Source: Neorhizobium galegae bv. officinalis
GTDB taxonomy: Bacteria; Pseudomonadota; Alphaproteobacteria; Rhizobiales; Rhizobiaceae
NCBI GenBank assembly: GCA_000985875.1
Contig: CCRI01000017.1
Coordinates: 62,001-126,000, forward strand
Reading direction: 5' to 3'
Length of the DNA stretch: 64,000 nt
Positions within the stretch are counted from its first letter, which is position 1. Each line of letters starts with the position of its first letter. The notes beneath the pieces were generated by a model. The model made no database searches, had not been told where the DNA came from, and saw nothing but the letters and a program-made list of their open reading frames with translations. The position numbers were made by a program, and so were the translations under genes. Positions 32,530 through 40,738 of the stretch are shown here, piece by piece.

Positions 32530-33686
32530 CGTTCGGCTCCCAATGGCGTGGCAAATCGAAGTTCCTGCATTTGCCCAGCTTCCGAAATGGCTGTGGCAGA
32601 CGGCGCGTCATACGTCGGGTCAAGTTTGCTTGGGGGGACGTATGGGAAATAACGCTTGAGCTGGTTGAGTGGTTTTTCGAACGCCAGCCACGAGATCGCG
32701 GCCAAGACCAGCGTTCCCGTGGTCGCTACGATAAGGCGCCCCAAACCCTGTTCCCAGACGTTGAACGGAATCGAAGGCTGTGCACTGACGACAAAGGAGA
32801 GGACGATCGGATGGTATAGGTAAACCCCGTAGCTGACGCGCCCGACAGCGGTAATCGGCGGAAATTCCAATAGGCGGCCCGGAGCTCCCCGCAGGCCCGA
32901 CGAACAGTATCCGACTAGGGCCGTAAGCGGTATAAGCGGAAGGACCTCCAACCCGATCCAATGCATCCAGGCAAGCGTTGGTGACAAGGGGAGCGGTTTC
33001 AGCCACATCAAAATGGCCGTTGCAACAAGCAGGGGTACGGAACTCAGCCGCATCCAGTGCGGCAATGTCCGTGACCGCGCGCGATGGAGTGCAAGGAGCG
33101 CGCCCGCCACCAGTGCGTCCATCGACGCTGGAGGAAGAAGATCCCGCGCGAGCGAAGGCGTCCCCGTAAACGGCCAATAGAACCGGTAGGCGAGCGAACA
33201 CGCAATGAGAGCGATGCAGATCGGCTCAAGCCAGCGACGCGGGGCGAGCAGGATGACGAGCGGCCAAAGGACATAGAACTGCTCTTCGATGCTCAGGCTC
33301 CAGGTGTGGCAGAGAATCCAGGGCGTCCATTCGTCGCGAAGGGCATACCAGAAATTCGACAGGTAAAGGGCATGCCATTTGATGCTGCCGCGCGCCTGCT
33401 CGAGGTTAACCAGCCAGACGAAGATCAGCACTGCAAAGTAGGGCGGGAATATGCGCAAGGCCCGTCGGATATAGAACGACCTTATCGTGGTGCCCGGTTC
33501 GTAACGGGCGGTAGAGCGGGCTTCCAGCAGCAGTCGGGTTATCAGGAAGCCGCTGAGAACGAAGAACAGGCGTACGCCGATATGGCCCCAGTGCGACCCG
33601 TCGGCCGCGAAGAAATGCGCGTATAGAACCATCGAGACGGCAAGGGTTCTGAGCCCATCCAATTGTCCGTCGCGTGCATGAAGCAT
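32514..33686 (-). CDS. Acyltransferase 3 family membrane protein
   Basis: A 390-residue membrane O-acyltransferase (OafA/NodX/ExoZ family) with about ten helices. The catalytic histidine lies in the first helix block (LDGLRTLAVSMVLYAHFFAADG), followed by HIGVRLFFVLSGFLITRLLLE with the conserved arginine and FVLSGFL motif. It adds acetyl or another acyl group to a sugar. It is the first gene of the leftward glycan operon; the ATG at 33686 has only a weak GGGGGG-like ribosome site. The C-terminal 25 residues beyond the last helix are cytoplasmic and unremarkable. Confidence 0.9.
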   Translation of the reverse strand: MLHARDGQLDGLRTLAVSMVLYAHFFAADGSHWGHIGVRLFFVLSGFLITRLLLEARSTARYEPGTTIRSFYIRRALRIFPPYFAVLIFVWLVNLEQARGSIKWHALYLSNFWYALRDEWTPWILCHTWSLSIEEQFYVLWPLVILLAPRRWLEPICIALIACSLAYRFYWPFTGTPSLARDLLPPASMDALVAGALLALHRARSRTLPHWMRLSSVPLLVATAILMWLKPLPLSPTLAWMHWIGLEVLPLIPLTALVGYCSSGLRGAPGRLLEFPPITAVGRVSYGVYLYHPIVLSFVVSAQPSIPFNVWEQGLGRLIVATTGTLVLAAISWLAFEKPLNQLKRYFPYVPPSKLDPTYDAPSATAISEAGQMQELRFATPLGAERCPPR

Positions 33687-34124
33687 GGAGCCCCCCAGTT
33701 GCCCAGAACTTGTGATAACTCCCGCCTCGCTTGCTGCCGCCGTGCTTCTGTTTGGAACCCCAAGGGACTATTTTGGCAGTTCGAAAAGTTCAGGCGAAAT
33801 CGGACCAAACTGTGGCCGCCACGGCTATTCAGACTTTAGCCCCGCGGCGGGGCAGCCTTTGGTCCTATTTGGAGACGTAAATTTCGACTGTCCGTTGTGC
33901 ATGGTGATCCAGAACCATTATTCGCTGCAGAGCCCCTATTTCCGCTGCGCCGTGGTTGGCGGGGCGGCACGGCCGACTTGCATGCCGGTCCAGGCTGAGA
34001 GACGCGTGAGCGTGCCGTAACATTTCTTAATGTGACTACACAGTGCGGCTCCTGTCCATCGTTATCGTGTGACCTAACCAAACCGGCCAAGGGCGCTTGG
34101 CGGCTTAATTAAAAGGTCCACTCA
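33687..34124. other. Divergent intergenic region between glycan operon and RND efflux operon
   Basis: These 438 bp lie between the leftward acyltransferase gene and the rightward efflux adaptor gene and hold no convincing gene. A small G+C hairpin (GCCCCG / CGGGGC, 33839-33853) and the response-regulator-type direct repeat at 34017-34032 are the only notable structures. Promoters for both operons must be here. Confidence 0.5.
34017..34032 (+). promoter_or_regulatory. OmpR-type direct-repeat box upstream of the RND efflux operon
   Basis: GTAACA (34017-34022), four bases, TTAATG (34027-34032) forms a 10-bp-phased direct repeat preceded by CC. The same arrangement occurs before the response regulator, sensor kinase and MipA-like genes. 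It is 92 bp before the adaptor ATG. Winged-helix response regulators of the OmpR family bind such phased repeats as tandem dimers. Confidence 0.6.
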
Positions 34125-35360
34125 ATGATCGCATTATCGACCGTATCATCCACGCTTCGACGCTGCTTTGCGCTTGTCGGCAAAGCAGCGGTGCTCGCGT
34201 GCATGCTTTCGACCGCGGTATCGGCAGACGCTCAGATGCCGGTAACGACGATCGTCGCCAAGCGAGGCGCGCTGACGGAAAGGATCGAGGTGGTTGGTTC
34301 GCTTGCCGCGCGGGAAGAGATCGAGGTCTATCCCGCCGTCCTCGGCAAGGAGGTGCGGCAGATCCTGGTAGAGGCTGGTCAACATGTCGAGCGCGGCCAG
34401 GCGCTTGCGGTCCTGGACACGACCGAAGCCCTGATGTTGTTGGACAAGAATGCGGTGAGCCTCCTTCGCGCGCATGCCGCCGTGGCCGTCGAGAGCAGCA
34501 AGATAGATGTGGCAATGGTCACCGAAGCCGAAGCGCGCAAGAAGCTGGAACGCAGCCGCTCGCTGCAGCCGAAAGGTGCCATCGCCGACAATGTCCTTGA
34601 GGAAGACTTGAACGCTCACGCCCGAGCCGTCGCGGAGTTGAGACTGGCGCGCCAATCGTTGGAGCTCGCCAACGCAGATCAACAATTGATCGCCAGCGAG
34701 CGGCGGGAAATCGAACTGACCGTTCAGAGGAGTACCCTTCGGGCGCCCAGCTCAGGCCGGATCTTGAGCAGGAGCGCGCGTGTCGGTGCTATGACATCGA
34801 GTTCCGCCGGACCTCTTTTTGTCATCGCTGATGACGATGATATCGAGTTCGTGGCGCAGGTGACGGAAACGAGCTTCGTTCGGTTGCGCGAAGGCATGAG
34901 CGCCGAAATTACCTTGCCGGGACGCGACGCAGCCATCGCAGGGACCGTCCGGCTGAATGCCGCGCAACTCGATCCCAAGACAAGAAGCGGGACGGTGCGG
35001 ATCGAACTTGCAGACAAGGCCAGATTTTTCCCGGGCGTCTTTGCGCGCGGCAGCATCAGTGTCGAAGGCCGGCAGAATGTTCTCCTCCCGGGAACAGCCG
35101 TCAAAAGCACGGTGGCTGGCCACAACGTTTACGTCGTTTCGGACGGGCTTGTGGATATCCGCCCGGTCCGCATCGGATCGCAGAAAAGCGGGTTCGTGGA
35201 AATCGTCGACGGCATCCGGGAGGGTGAGGAGGTCGTCCTGAAATCAGGTGCCTTCCTGAAGGCACAGGAGCGGGTGAGGCCGGTATTGGCCGCGACGCCG
35301 GAAGCGCGTGCCGACGCATCCACATCGACCCCAAATCGGCTCGGAGCTCGACTTCAATGA
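34125..35360 (+). CDS. RND efflux periplasmic adaptor (membrane fusion protein)
   Basis: A 411-residue adaptor with a signal peptide ending near VSADA (about residue 36). A beta-barrel/lipoyl half motif (EVYPAVLGKEVRQILVEAGQHVERGQALAVLD), a helical hairpin (about 100-185) and the second lipoyl half (RSTLRAPSSGRI) follow, then a beta-barrel domain and a membrane-proximal domain. It bridges the inner-membrane RND pump to an outer-membrane channel. Its stop overlaps the pump ATG by 4 bp. No lipobox cysteine is present. No outer-membrane factor gene is adjacent, so a shared TolC-type channel is expected. Confidence 0.92.
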   Translation: MIALSTVSSTLRRCFALVGKAAVLACMLSTAVSADAQMPVTTIVAKRGALTERIEVVGSLAAREEIEVYPAVLGKEVRQILVEAGQHVERGQALAVLDTTEALMLLDKNAVSLLRAHAAVAVESSKIDVAMVTEAEARKKLERSRSLQPKGAIADNVLEEDLNAHARAVAELRLARQSLELANADQQLIASERREIELTVQRSTLRAPSSGRILSRSARVGAMTSSSAGPLFVIADDDDIEFVAQVTETSFVRLREGMSAEITLPGRDAAIAGTVRLNAAQLDPKTRSGTVRIELADKARFFPGVFARGSISVEGRQNVLLPGTAVKSTVAGHNVYVVSDGLVDIRPVRIGSQKSGFVEIVDGIREGEEVVLKSGAFLKAQERVRPVLAATPEARADASTSTPNRLGARLQ

Positions 35361-38300
35361 ACATATCGGCCTGGGCGATCCGTAATCCGCTTCCCTCGAT
35401 CCTCCTATTCCTAATCCTTGTCGCCGCGGGTCTCTACAGCTTCTCACGGCTGCCTGTTACTTACTTCCCGACGATCGACGAGCCGGCGGTGAATGTGACT
35501 GTCGACCAGCCCGGCGGCGCGCCGAGCGAGTTGGAGACTGAAGTTACTCGTCTTGTTGAAGACGCAGTCGCGTCTCTTGCAGGCGTAGAAGAGATCAAGT
35601 CGACCGTCACCCAGGGCCGCTCCGTTACCGCTGTCGAATTTGAGTTAGGCGTGATTTCGCCTGACCGCGCCATGGGTGACGTCCGCGACGCAGTTGCCAA
35701 AATCCGCAGCGATCTTCCCGATGGAATAGATGAGCCTGTCATCGAGCGGGCGGAGGAGGAAGCACAAGCGGTCGTGACCTATGCCGTCACAAGCCAGGAC
35801 ATGACCGTTGCGGAGCTTTCGTGGTTCGTCGACGACGTTGTTGCCCGGCAGCTGCAGGGTCTGAAGGGCGTTGGCCGCATTGACCGTGTCGGAGGTGCTG
35901 ACAGGGAGATCCATGTCGCGCTCGATCCTTCGCGATTGCAGGCGCTTTCCCTCACGGCGAATGCCGTCAACGAGAGCCTCATCGAAAGCCAGTTGGATCG
36001 CTCTGGGGGGCGCAGCAACCTGAATGGCAGGGAACGGGCGCTGACGACCGCTGCGGCGGCGCGGACGATTGCAGAACTCGGTGATGCTCGCATCCTCCTG
36101 TCGGACGACGCCAGTGTGAAACTGGACGATGTCGGCAGCGTCCAGGATACGATCGCCGAGGCCCGCGCCTTTGCCACTTTGGATCAGGAGGAGGTCGTAG
36201 GCTTCGCGGTATATCGCTCGAAGGGTGCGAGCGAACTTGTCGTGGCGGAAGAAGTGGCCGCCGCACTGGAGAAGCTCAATCTCGAACAGCCGTCGACAAG
36301 CTTCAAGCTGGTCGACGACAATATGTCCTACACGGCGGGCAACTACAACTCGGCCATGCATACGCTCTATGAGGGAGCAGCGTTGTCAATCGTCGTCGTG
36401 TTTTTATTCCTGCGCGACTGGCGGGGCACGATCGTTGCGGCAATCGCGCTTCCGCTTTCGATCATCCCGACCTTTTTTGCCATCGATCTCCTGGGCTTCT
36501 CCCTCAATATCCTCAGTCTGCTTGGGATCACCCTTGTGACAGGGATTCTCGTGGACGATGCGATCGTTGAAATCGAAAACGTGGTACGTCACCGCGACAT
36601 GGGCAAATCCGCCTACCGGGCCGCATTGGACGCCTCTGACGAAATAGGGCTTGCAGTCATAGCCATATCCGCGACGATCATGGCCGTCTTCACGCCGGTG
36701 GGTTTCATGAGCGGAGTGGTCGGGCTGTACTTCCGGGAATTCGGCTTGACAGTTGCGATCGCGGTATTCTTTTCGCTTCTGGCGGCCCGATTGATCACCC
36801 CGATCATGGCCGCATACATCATGACCAACGCTCCTCCGTCCGACGTCCGGAGAGGGCGTCTGGTGTCGGCCTATGGACGGCTGCTGAAGGTCAGCCTCCG
36901 GTGGCGATGGATGACGGTCGGATGCGCATTTGCGGCCTTCGCCCTGGCTTTATACGGTCTGATCTCCCTGCCGACCGCCTTTTTGCCGGAAGAGGACACG
37001 GGGCGGTTGACCCTCTCCGTGGAGCTGCCTCCGGGGGCGGCCTTGCACGAAACAAGAACAGCGACGGACGAAATAGCCTCCGTGATCCGGCGGGATTCCG
37101 CGGTGGAAGGCGTGTTCGTCAGGGCGGGGTCGAGCACGGCGGGACAGGAGGATATACGATATGCGACCGTGCTGATCGATCTGTTCCACAAATCCGAGCG
37201 CGACCGTTCGTCGTTCTCGATACAAACCGATCTTGAGAAGGCGCTTTTCTCGATTTCGGACGTCAGGCTGCGCTTTCTCAATACCCGCGGTGGGCGGGAC
37301 ATATCTTTCGCTGTCCTGTCCGCGGATGGCGCTCTGGCTCAGCGGTCCGCAGACAGCATACTGCATGAGCTCACTGCCGACACGAACTTCGTCAACCCGA
37401 CCGCCGACAACGTAGCTACGCGCCCGGAACTTCGGGTGAAAGTTGACCCCGACAAGGCTTCAACGATCGGTGTATCTGCGGCAGAACTTGCGCGCACAAT
37501 CCGGGTATCGACGGTGGGCGACGTCGACAGCCGGCTGCCCAACTTCCTTGACGGCGGCCGACAGATTCCAATCCGCGTGCTCCTCCAGGCGCATGCTCGC
37601 GACGACTTGCCAACCCTTGAGATGTTGTCGGTACCGACGACGAAAGGGACGTCGGTTCCGTTGTCGTCTGTCGCCGAGATCAGCTTCGATGAGAGGGTCG
37701 CCGCCATCGAGCGGTTTGATCGCCAGCGTCGCATCGAAATCTCGGCTGATATGGCTGAGGGCATGACGTCGGGCCAGGGTCTCGACAGGCTGACACAGCT
37801 CGACAGCGTCAAGAACCTGCCGGCGGGTGTGCGCATTCAAGCGACCGGGGATTCCGATACCGAAGGCGAGGTGTTCTCAAGCTTTGTGGTGGCGATGGGA
37901 TCGGGTGTCATGCTTGTACTTGTCGTTCTCATCCTCCTCTTCGGAAGCGTGCTGGCGCCCTGGACTATTCTGGCTTCCCTTCCGCTTTCTATCGGCGGTG
38001 TTGCAACTGGCCTGATGTTAAGCGGCCACGCCGTCTCGCTTCCCGTCGTCATCGGCATCCTGATGTTGATGGGGATCGTGACGAAAAACGCCATCATGCT
38101 CCTGGACTTCGCCATCGAACGCGAGGCCCATGGGATGCCTCGGGTCGATGCGATCATCGAAGCCTGCTTGGAGCGCGTTCGCCCGATCATCATGACCACA
38201 TTTGCCATGATCGGGGGAATGGCCCCCTCGGCGCTCGGGGTAGGGGACGGAGGCGAATTCAGGGCGCCCATGGCGATCGCGGTGATTGGCGGTCTGCTCG

Positions 38301-38413
38301 TGTCCACGGTTCTATCATTGCTCGTCATCCCGTCGCTCCACCTGATCGTTTCCGACCTTGGCGATCGTACCGCTCGGATCTTCAAGCCCTTCCTCCAGTC
38401 GGCCGAGATCTGA
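35357..38413 (+). CDS. RND efflux pump inner-membrane permease (HAE1-type)
   Basis: A 1018-residue RND transporter with the two-fold repeated layout: helix 1 (LLFLILVAAGLYSF), large periplasmic loop, helices 2-7, and the second half from about residue 520. The proton-relay region is visible as GITLVTGILVDDAIVEIENVV in helix 4. The length and motifs match AcrB/MexF-class multidrug pumps rather than CzcA metal pumps. It is coupled to the adaptor gene by an ATGA overlap. A strong hairpin terminator follows the gene. Substrates are unknown. Confidence 0.93.
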   Translation: MNISAWAIRNPLPSILLFLILVAAGLYSFSRLPVTYFPTIDEPAVNVTVDQPGGAPSELETEVTRLVEDAVASLAGVEEIKSTVTQGRSVTAVEFELGVISPDRAMGDVRDAVAKIRSDLPDGIDEPVIERAEEEAQAVVTYAVTSQDMTVAELSWFVDDVVARQLQGLKGVGRIDRVGGADREIHVALDPSRLQALSLTANAVNESLIESQLDRSGGRSNLNGRERALTTAAAARTIAELGDARILLSDDASVKLDDVGSVQDTIAEARAFATLDQEEVVGFAVYRSKGASELVVAEEVAAALEKLNLEQPSTSFKLVDDNMSYTAGNYNSAMHTLYEGAALSIVVVFLFLRDWRGTIVAAIALPLSIIPTFFAIDLLGFSLNILSLLGITLVTGILVDDAIVEIENVVRHRDMGKSAYRAALDASDEIGLAVIAISATIMAVFTPVGFMSGVVGLYFREFGLTVAIAVFFSLLAARLITPIMAAYIMTNAPPSDVRRGRLVSAYGRLLKVSLRWRWMTVGCAFAAFALALYGLISLPTAFLPEEDTGRLTLSVELPPGAALHETRTATDEIASVIRRDSAVEGVFVRAGSSTAGQEDIRYATVLIDLFHKSERDRSSFSIQTDLEKALFSISDVRLRFLNTRGGRDISFAVLSADGALAQRSADSILHELTADTNFVNPTADNVATRPELRVKVDPDKASTIGVSAAELARTIRVSTVGDVDSRLPNFLDGGRQIPIRVLLQAHARDDLPTLEMLSVPTTKGTSVPLSSVAEISFDERVAAIERFDRQRRIEISADMAEGMTSGQGLDRLTQLDSVKNLPAGVRIQATGDSDTEGEVFSSFVVAMGSGVMLVLVVLILLFGSVLAPWTILASLPLSIGGVATGLMLSGHAVSLPVVIGILMLMGIVTKNAIMLLDFAIEREAHGMPRVDAIIEACLERVRPIIMTTFAMIGGMAPSALGVGDGGEFRAPMAIAVIGGLLVSTVLSLLVIPSLHLIVSDLGDRTARIFKPFLQSAEI

Positions 38414-38453
38414 AGGTTGCAGGCCCCGCAAGGACGCTTGCACGACCAGCGGA

Positions 38454-38487
38454 GGGCCGGCCAGCCACCTGGCCGGCCCTGCCGTTT
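38454..38487 (+). terminator. Intrinsic terminator of the RND efflux operon
   Basis: An 11-bp perfect stem GGGCCGGCCAG / CTGGCCGGCCC with a CCAC loop (38454-38479) is followed by TGCCGTTT, 40 bp after the pump stop codon. Confidence 0.75.
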
Positions 38488-38614
38488 ATCGCAGAGCGGT
38501 TTTTCCGCGGCGCCGCCACTCTGTCGGTTACGTCAATTCTGCGTGGCGGTGCGAGCGGTCGCGGCTCTTAATCGCCATGGCTGGGCGCTTTTGGTATCAC
38601 TGCGAGCAGCGACC

Positions 38615-38630
38615 GTAACAAAACTTAATA
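38615..38630 (+). promoter_or_regulatory. OmpR-type direct-repeat box upstream of the response regulator gene
   Basis: GTAACA (38615-38620), AAAC, TTAATA (38625-38630), preceded by CC, repeats the box found before the efflux operon. It is 63 bp before the regulator ATG, suggesting autoregulation. Confidence 0.6.
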
Positions 38631-38693
38631 AAGCGAAATATTCGAGGACCAGCAGCCGGCCGATTATAGGGTCCTCAAACAGGAAAAGACTCG

Positions 38694-39416
38694 ATGCAGC
38701 CCAATTCAGCATCCGCGAAGATATTGATCGTGGAAGACGACTTCGAAATCGGCAATCTTCTGGCGTCGACGATTCAGGAAAGCGGGATGCTGCCGACCGT
38801 GGCTGAGGACGGAAACGTGATGCAGTCCCTGCTTCGCAGCAATTCCTATGACCTGATTATTCTCGACGTCATGCTGCCGGGCGAAGATGGCCTAAGCATT
38901 TGTAAGCGCATCCGCTCGGAAAGAACGATCCCGATAATCCTGCTGACGGCACTCGGAGAGGAAGTCGATCGGATCGTGGGACTTGAAGTCGGTGCGGATG
39001 ATTACATCACAAAGCCCTTCAGTCCGAGGGAGGTGGTCGCTCGGATTCGCAGTCTCCTGCGTCGCGCCTCTTACGGCCTGACAAGTAGCTCGGCTCAGAG
39101 GAAGCTGCGTTTTGACGGATGGGTGATCGACCCGATGCGGCGCCGGCTTCACGACCCCAGCAACGCCCGCATCGCTTTGACAACAACGGAATTCGATCTT
39201 TTGCTGGCGTTCTGCAGAAATCCGGGCAGGGTCATCACCCGCGAGGAGCTGCTCTTGTTTACCCATTCCGGGCTGGCTGGGCCGATCGAGCGCAGTATTG
39301 ACGTCCATATCAGCCGCCTCCGTCAGAAGATCGAGGCTGATCCTCGCGAGCCGACGCTCCTGCAGACGGTCAGACTGGGGGGATATACTTTCACCGCGTC
39401 GGTGGAGGAGGTCTGA
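38694..39416 (+). CDS. OmpR-family two-component response regulator
   Basis: A 240-residue regulator. The receiver domain (about 8-122) has acidic pocket residues in ILIVEDD, the phospho-acceptor Asp58 in LIILDVMLPG and the conserved Lys107 in DYITKPFSP. The C-terminal winged helix includes TTTEFDLLLAFCRNPGRVITREELL and SIDVHISRLRQKIEADPREP. The sensor kinase gene at 40739-42094 is its probable partner, with the MipA-like gene lying between them on the other strand. Four matching GTAACA-type boxes mark its likely targets, including itself. Confidence 0.94.
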   Translation: MQPNSASAKILIVEDDFEIGNLLASTIQESGMLPTVAEDGNVMQSLLRSNSYDLIILDVMLPGEDGLSICKRIRSERTIPIILLTALGEEVDRIVGLEVGADDYITKPFSPREVVARIRSLLRRASYGLTSSSAQRKLRFDGWVIDPMRRRLHDPSNARIALTTTEFDLLLAFCRNPGRVITREELLLFTHSGLAGPIERSIDVHISRLRQKIEADPREPTLLQTVRLGGYTFTASVEEV

Positions 39417-39481
39417 AATAGGCCCAACCCTTCTCCGGTGCCGCAATTGCCGTGCGGCCGCGGTGGCAGCCGATGTTGTGA

Positions 39482-39513
39482 CTGGGAACTGGCGCCTGGA
39501 CGCCTGTTCCCAG
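39482..39513. terminator. Hairpin between convergent response regulator and MipA-like genes
   Basis: An 8-bp outer stem CTGGGAAC / GTTCCCAG, a T-T mismatch and a GGCG / CGCC inner stem with a 6-nt loop form an imperfect hairpin. It lacks an adjacent T run, so it may only assist termination or stabilise transcript ends. Confidence 0.4.
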
Positions 39514-39562
39514 CGACCACGGCATCGCATCTTGTAGTGAAAAATATTGCCGCACGGCAAAA

Positions 39563-39620
39563 CGCACGCCTGCACGGATCGGAAGCGATCCGTGCAGGCG
39601 TGCGCCATTTGTTTTCTCTT
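39563..39620. terminator. Very long perfect hairpin, bidirectional terminator
   Basis: A perfect 19-bp stem (39563-39581 paired with 39586-39604, beginning CGCACGCC) with a GAAG tetraloop is followed rightward by a T-rich run (CCATTTGTTTTCTCTT). In the leftward direction it is followed by TTTTGCC. It separates the response regulator gene from the convergent MipA-like gene, whose stop lies 25 bp beyond. Confidence 0.8.
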
Positions 39621-39628
39621 CCCGGCTT

Positions 39629-40477
39629 TCAGAATTTGTAGCCGACAAAAGCAGAAACGGAAGGCTGGATCTTCTTTTCGACGATCGGGCTATCCGCGGC
39701 ATCTCCGGTGAGCACTCCGATGCCTGCCTCACCGCGTACCAACCAATGTTCGCTCAATGCGTATGTGGCAGAGGCAGAAAAATCGACACGCTTCAAGCCA
39801 GCTTCTGCCTTGTATTCACGAAGGCCCGAACGTGCCGACTGAGCGGCATCGACGCCGAAATAGGCCTGCATGTGCTTGTCATCGGCGACGGTGGCTTCGG
39901 CGCGTGCGCCCAGAATGAGACGCTCCGTGACCGGGGCAGAGTATTCTACCCCAAACTTTCCAATCAGGCTTTCGCTGCCATTGATGGTCTGGTCGACGCT
40001 CGCATAGATTTCGACCGGACCCCAATCATAGCCGACTTTTGCGCCGACCGTTGCGGCGAAGTCGATGTCGCCGAGACCGCGGAGGCGATCACCGTCACCG
40101 TCATCCCGCCCCGTTTCATAACCGATTTGAGCGGAGATGGAAAATCCGCTTTGATTGAGGACAGTGACGCTGATCCCACCTGGATCGATTTCCAGCCATT
40201 CGCCATAGGTGAACACCACGAAGGGAATGGGGCTGACTTCAAATTCATCGCTCCCTTCGTATTTGGGATCGTAAGAGGCGCCGGCACCAACGATCAGGCT
40301 CCAATTGCGCTCCGGTTGGCGTTTGTCGAAACGCTGCTTGTCGAAAGGTGGCTCCGGCGTCTGCTCCGTGGTGGTCTGGTCGGCGCCATAGGCGTTTGGG
40401 GACAATCCAGCAATGCTGAATGCGGCGCATAAGGCGAGGGGCGAAAGACGCCGCTGGGCTTTTTTAAGATGTAGCAT
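39629..40477 (-). CDS. MipA/OmpV family outer-membrane protein
   Basis: A 282-residue outer-membrane beta-barrel of the MipA/OmpV family. A signal peptide (basic MLHLKKAQRRLS, hydrophobic core, cleavage near NAYGA) is followed by WSLIVGAGASYDPKYEGSDEFEVSPIPF, the family's opening strand and loop, and amphipathic strands ending VSAFVGYKF with a terminal phenylalanine. The ATG at 40477 has GGAG 7 nt upstream; an ATG-like start 33 bp earlier is less likely. It is encoded between the response regulator and the sensor kinase genes and carries its own GTAACA-type box, so it is probably controlled by that system and may adjust envelope permeability with the efflux pump. Confidence 0.88.
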   Translation of the reverse strand: MLHLKKAQRRLSPLALCAAFSIAGLSPNAYGADQTTTEQTPEPPFDKQRFDKRQPERNWSLIVGAGASYDPKYEGSDEFEVSPIPFVVFTYGEWLEIDPGGISVTVLNQSGFSISAQIGYETGRDDGDGDRLRGLGDIDFAATVGAKVGYDWGPVEIYASVDQTINGSESLIGKFGVEYSAPVTERLILGARAEATVADDKHMQAYFGVDAAQSARSGLREYKAEAGLKRVDFSASATYALSEHWLVRGEAGIGVLTGDAADSPIVEKKIQPSVSAFVGYKF

Positions 40478-40568
40478 AAGGGCTCCAGAACAGGTTATCA
40501 GTCCCCCCAAACGGAGGAGCCTGCGACGGCTTGTGTTTCATGCCGGAGCCATCCGGTGCATGTTTTTT

Positions 40569-40584
40569 TGTTACGCTTTGTTGC
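40569..40584 (-). promoter_or_regulatory. OmpR-type direct-repeat box upstream of the MipA-like gene
   Basis: Read on the minus strand: GCAACA (40584-40579), AAGC, GTAACA (40574-40569), with the same 10-bp phasing as the other three boxes but facing leftward. It is about 91 bp before the MipA-like ATG. Confidence 0.5.
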
Positions 40585-40618
40585 AGCCCGCCGCGATCAG
40601 CGACGAGGCGGGCCTGCC

Positions 40619-40634
40619 GTAACAAAACGTAATA
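40619..40634 (+). promoter_or_regulatory. OmpR-type direct-repeat box upstream of the sensor kinase gene
   Basis: GTAACA (40619-40624), AAAC, GTAATA (40629-40634), preceded by CC, is the best-matching pair of the four. It is 105 bp before the kinase ATG and only 35 bp from the opposite-facing MipA-side box. Confidence 0.6.
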
Positions 40635-40738
40635 ATCGCGCAGCAGGAAACGCGGGATCTTGTGAGGGAGTTCGCCTATATTTCTGCTTCGTTGAGCGAC
40701 TTCGGCTCAGGCGCGCTTCACAATTCAACAGGGTGCTC

